A DNA stretch of 5,828 nt, from NCBI GenBank assembly GCA_030679615.1, contig JAUXSJ010000133.1, forward strand, positions 1-5,828. Reading direction: 5' to 3'. Source of the DNA: Parachlamydiaceae bacterium (GTDB taxonomy: Bacteria; Chlamydiota; Chlamydiia; Chlamydiales; Parachlamydiaceae). This document shows, in pieces, positions 5,681 through 5,828 of this stretch (position 1 is its first letter; each line of letters opens with the position of its first letter). Position numbers and translations under genes: made by a program. The notes below the pieces were generated by a model. That model searched no databases. It was not told where the DNA came from and saw only the letters and a list, made by a program, of their open reading frames with translations.

Positions 5681-5828
5681 TACTTCTCGAAAACAATTTA
5701 ACGCAGAGGCGGGAGACAGGAAGACGCAGAGAAAAACGTTTATAATTATATTGGTTAAATGTACTTCTCTGTGTCTCCCTGTCTCCCCGCCTCTGCGTTA
5801 AATTGTTTTCGAGAAGTAACGGCCTATC
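5671..5828. repeat. Inverted repeat 4 with iterated CGCAGAG motif, running to the window edge
   Basis: The left arm (5671-5733) matches the reverse complement of 5765-5828 at about 94%, including 36 identical bases (5677-5712), with one single-base indel and a 31-base AT-rich loop (5734-5764). The inner part of each arm is strongly purine/pyrimidine biased, with CGCAGAG at 5702-5708 and 5725-5731 and a GGGAGACAGG stretch between them. The right arm reaches the last base of the window, so the true outer boundary is unknown. Similar CGCAGAG-rich inverted repeats occur in intergenic DNA of many unrelated bacteria, as far as I recall. There is no coding capacity of its own. Confidence 0.85.

Overview
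The window is AT-rich bacterial DNA with five clear coding regions, all but the first complete, separated by unusually structured intergenic spacers. Several traits together suggest an amoeba-associated, host-dependent bacterium, with an environmental chlamydia (Parachlamydiaceae type) as my first guess and a Legionella-like organism as the alternative. These traits are the low GC, the long palindromes between genes, an OTU-like protease tail, an Inc-like small membrane protein and decayed coding remnants. The assignment is inference; no marker gene is present.

Layout. Bases 1-465 (+) hold the last 154 codons of a protein whose end resembles an OTU-family cysteine protease. Bases 466-1228 contain no intact gene. 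They hold a short frameshifted coding remnant (about 484-643) that loosely resembles an Hcp-type tube protein, then a large inverted repeat (641-987) and a weak terminator-like hairpin. Bases 1229-2284 (+) encode a complete zinc-dependent, probably NADP(H)-dependent alcohol/aldehyde dehydrogenase of the YahK/cinnamyl-alcohol-dehydrogenase group, the only gene of confident function. A 258-bp inverted repeat (2286-2543) fills the gap between it and a convergent two-gene minus-strand operon. That operon encodes a 201-residue multi-pass membrane protein (3531-2926) and a 116-residue soluble protein (2902-2552), and has a good sigma70-type promoter just upstream. An 86-bp near-perfect palindrome (3634-3719) separates this operon from a 541-residue exported TPR-like protein (5374-3749). 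The right end (5375-5828) has no intact gene. It holds a possible cysteine-rich coding remnant on the minus strand and a fourth inverted repeat that reaches the window edge.

The genes do not form an obvious pathway. The dehydrogenase looks like a stand-alone detoxification or redox enzyme. The membrane/soluble pair is an operon of unknown function bracketed by two palindromic elements. The TPR-like protein belongs to a recognisable but functionally uncharacterised family. The most striking property is that all four intergenic spacers longer than about 100 bp carry a long inverted repeat, each of a different sequence family, which suggests small mobile or processed-RNA elements colonising the gaps between genes.
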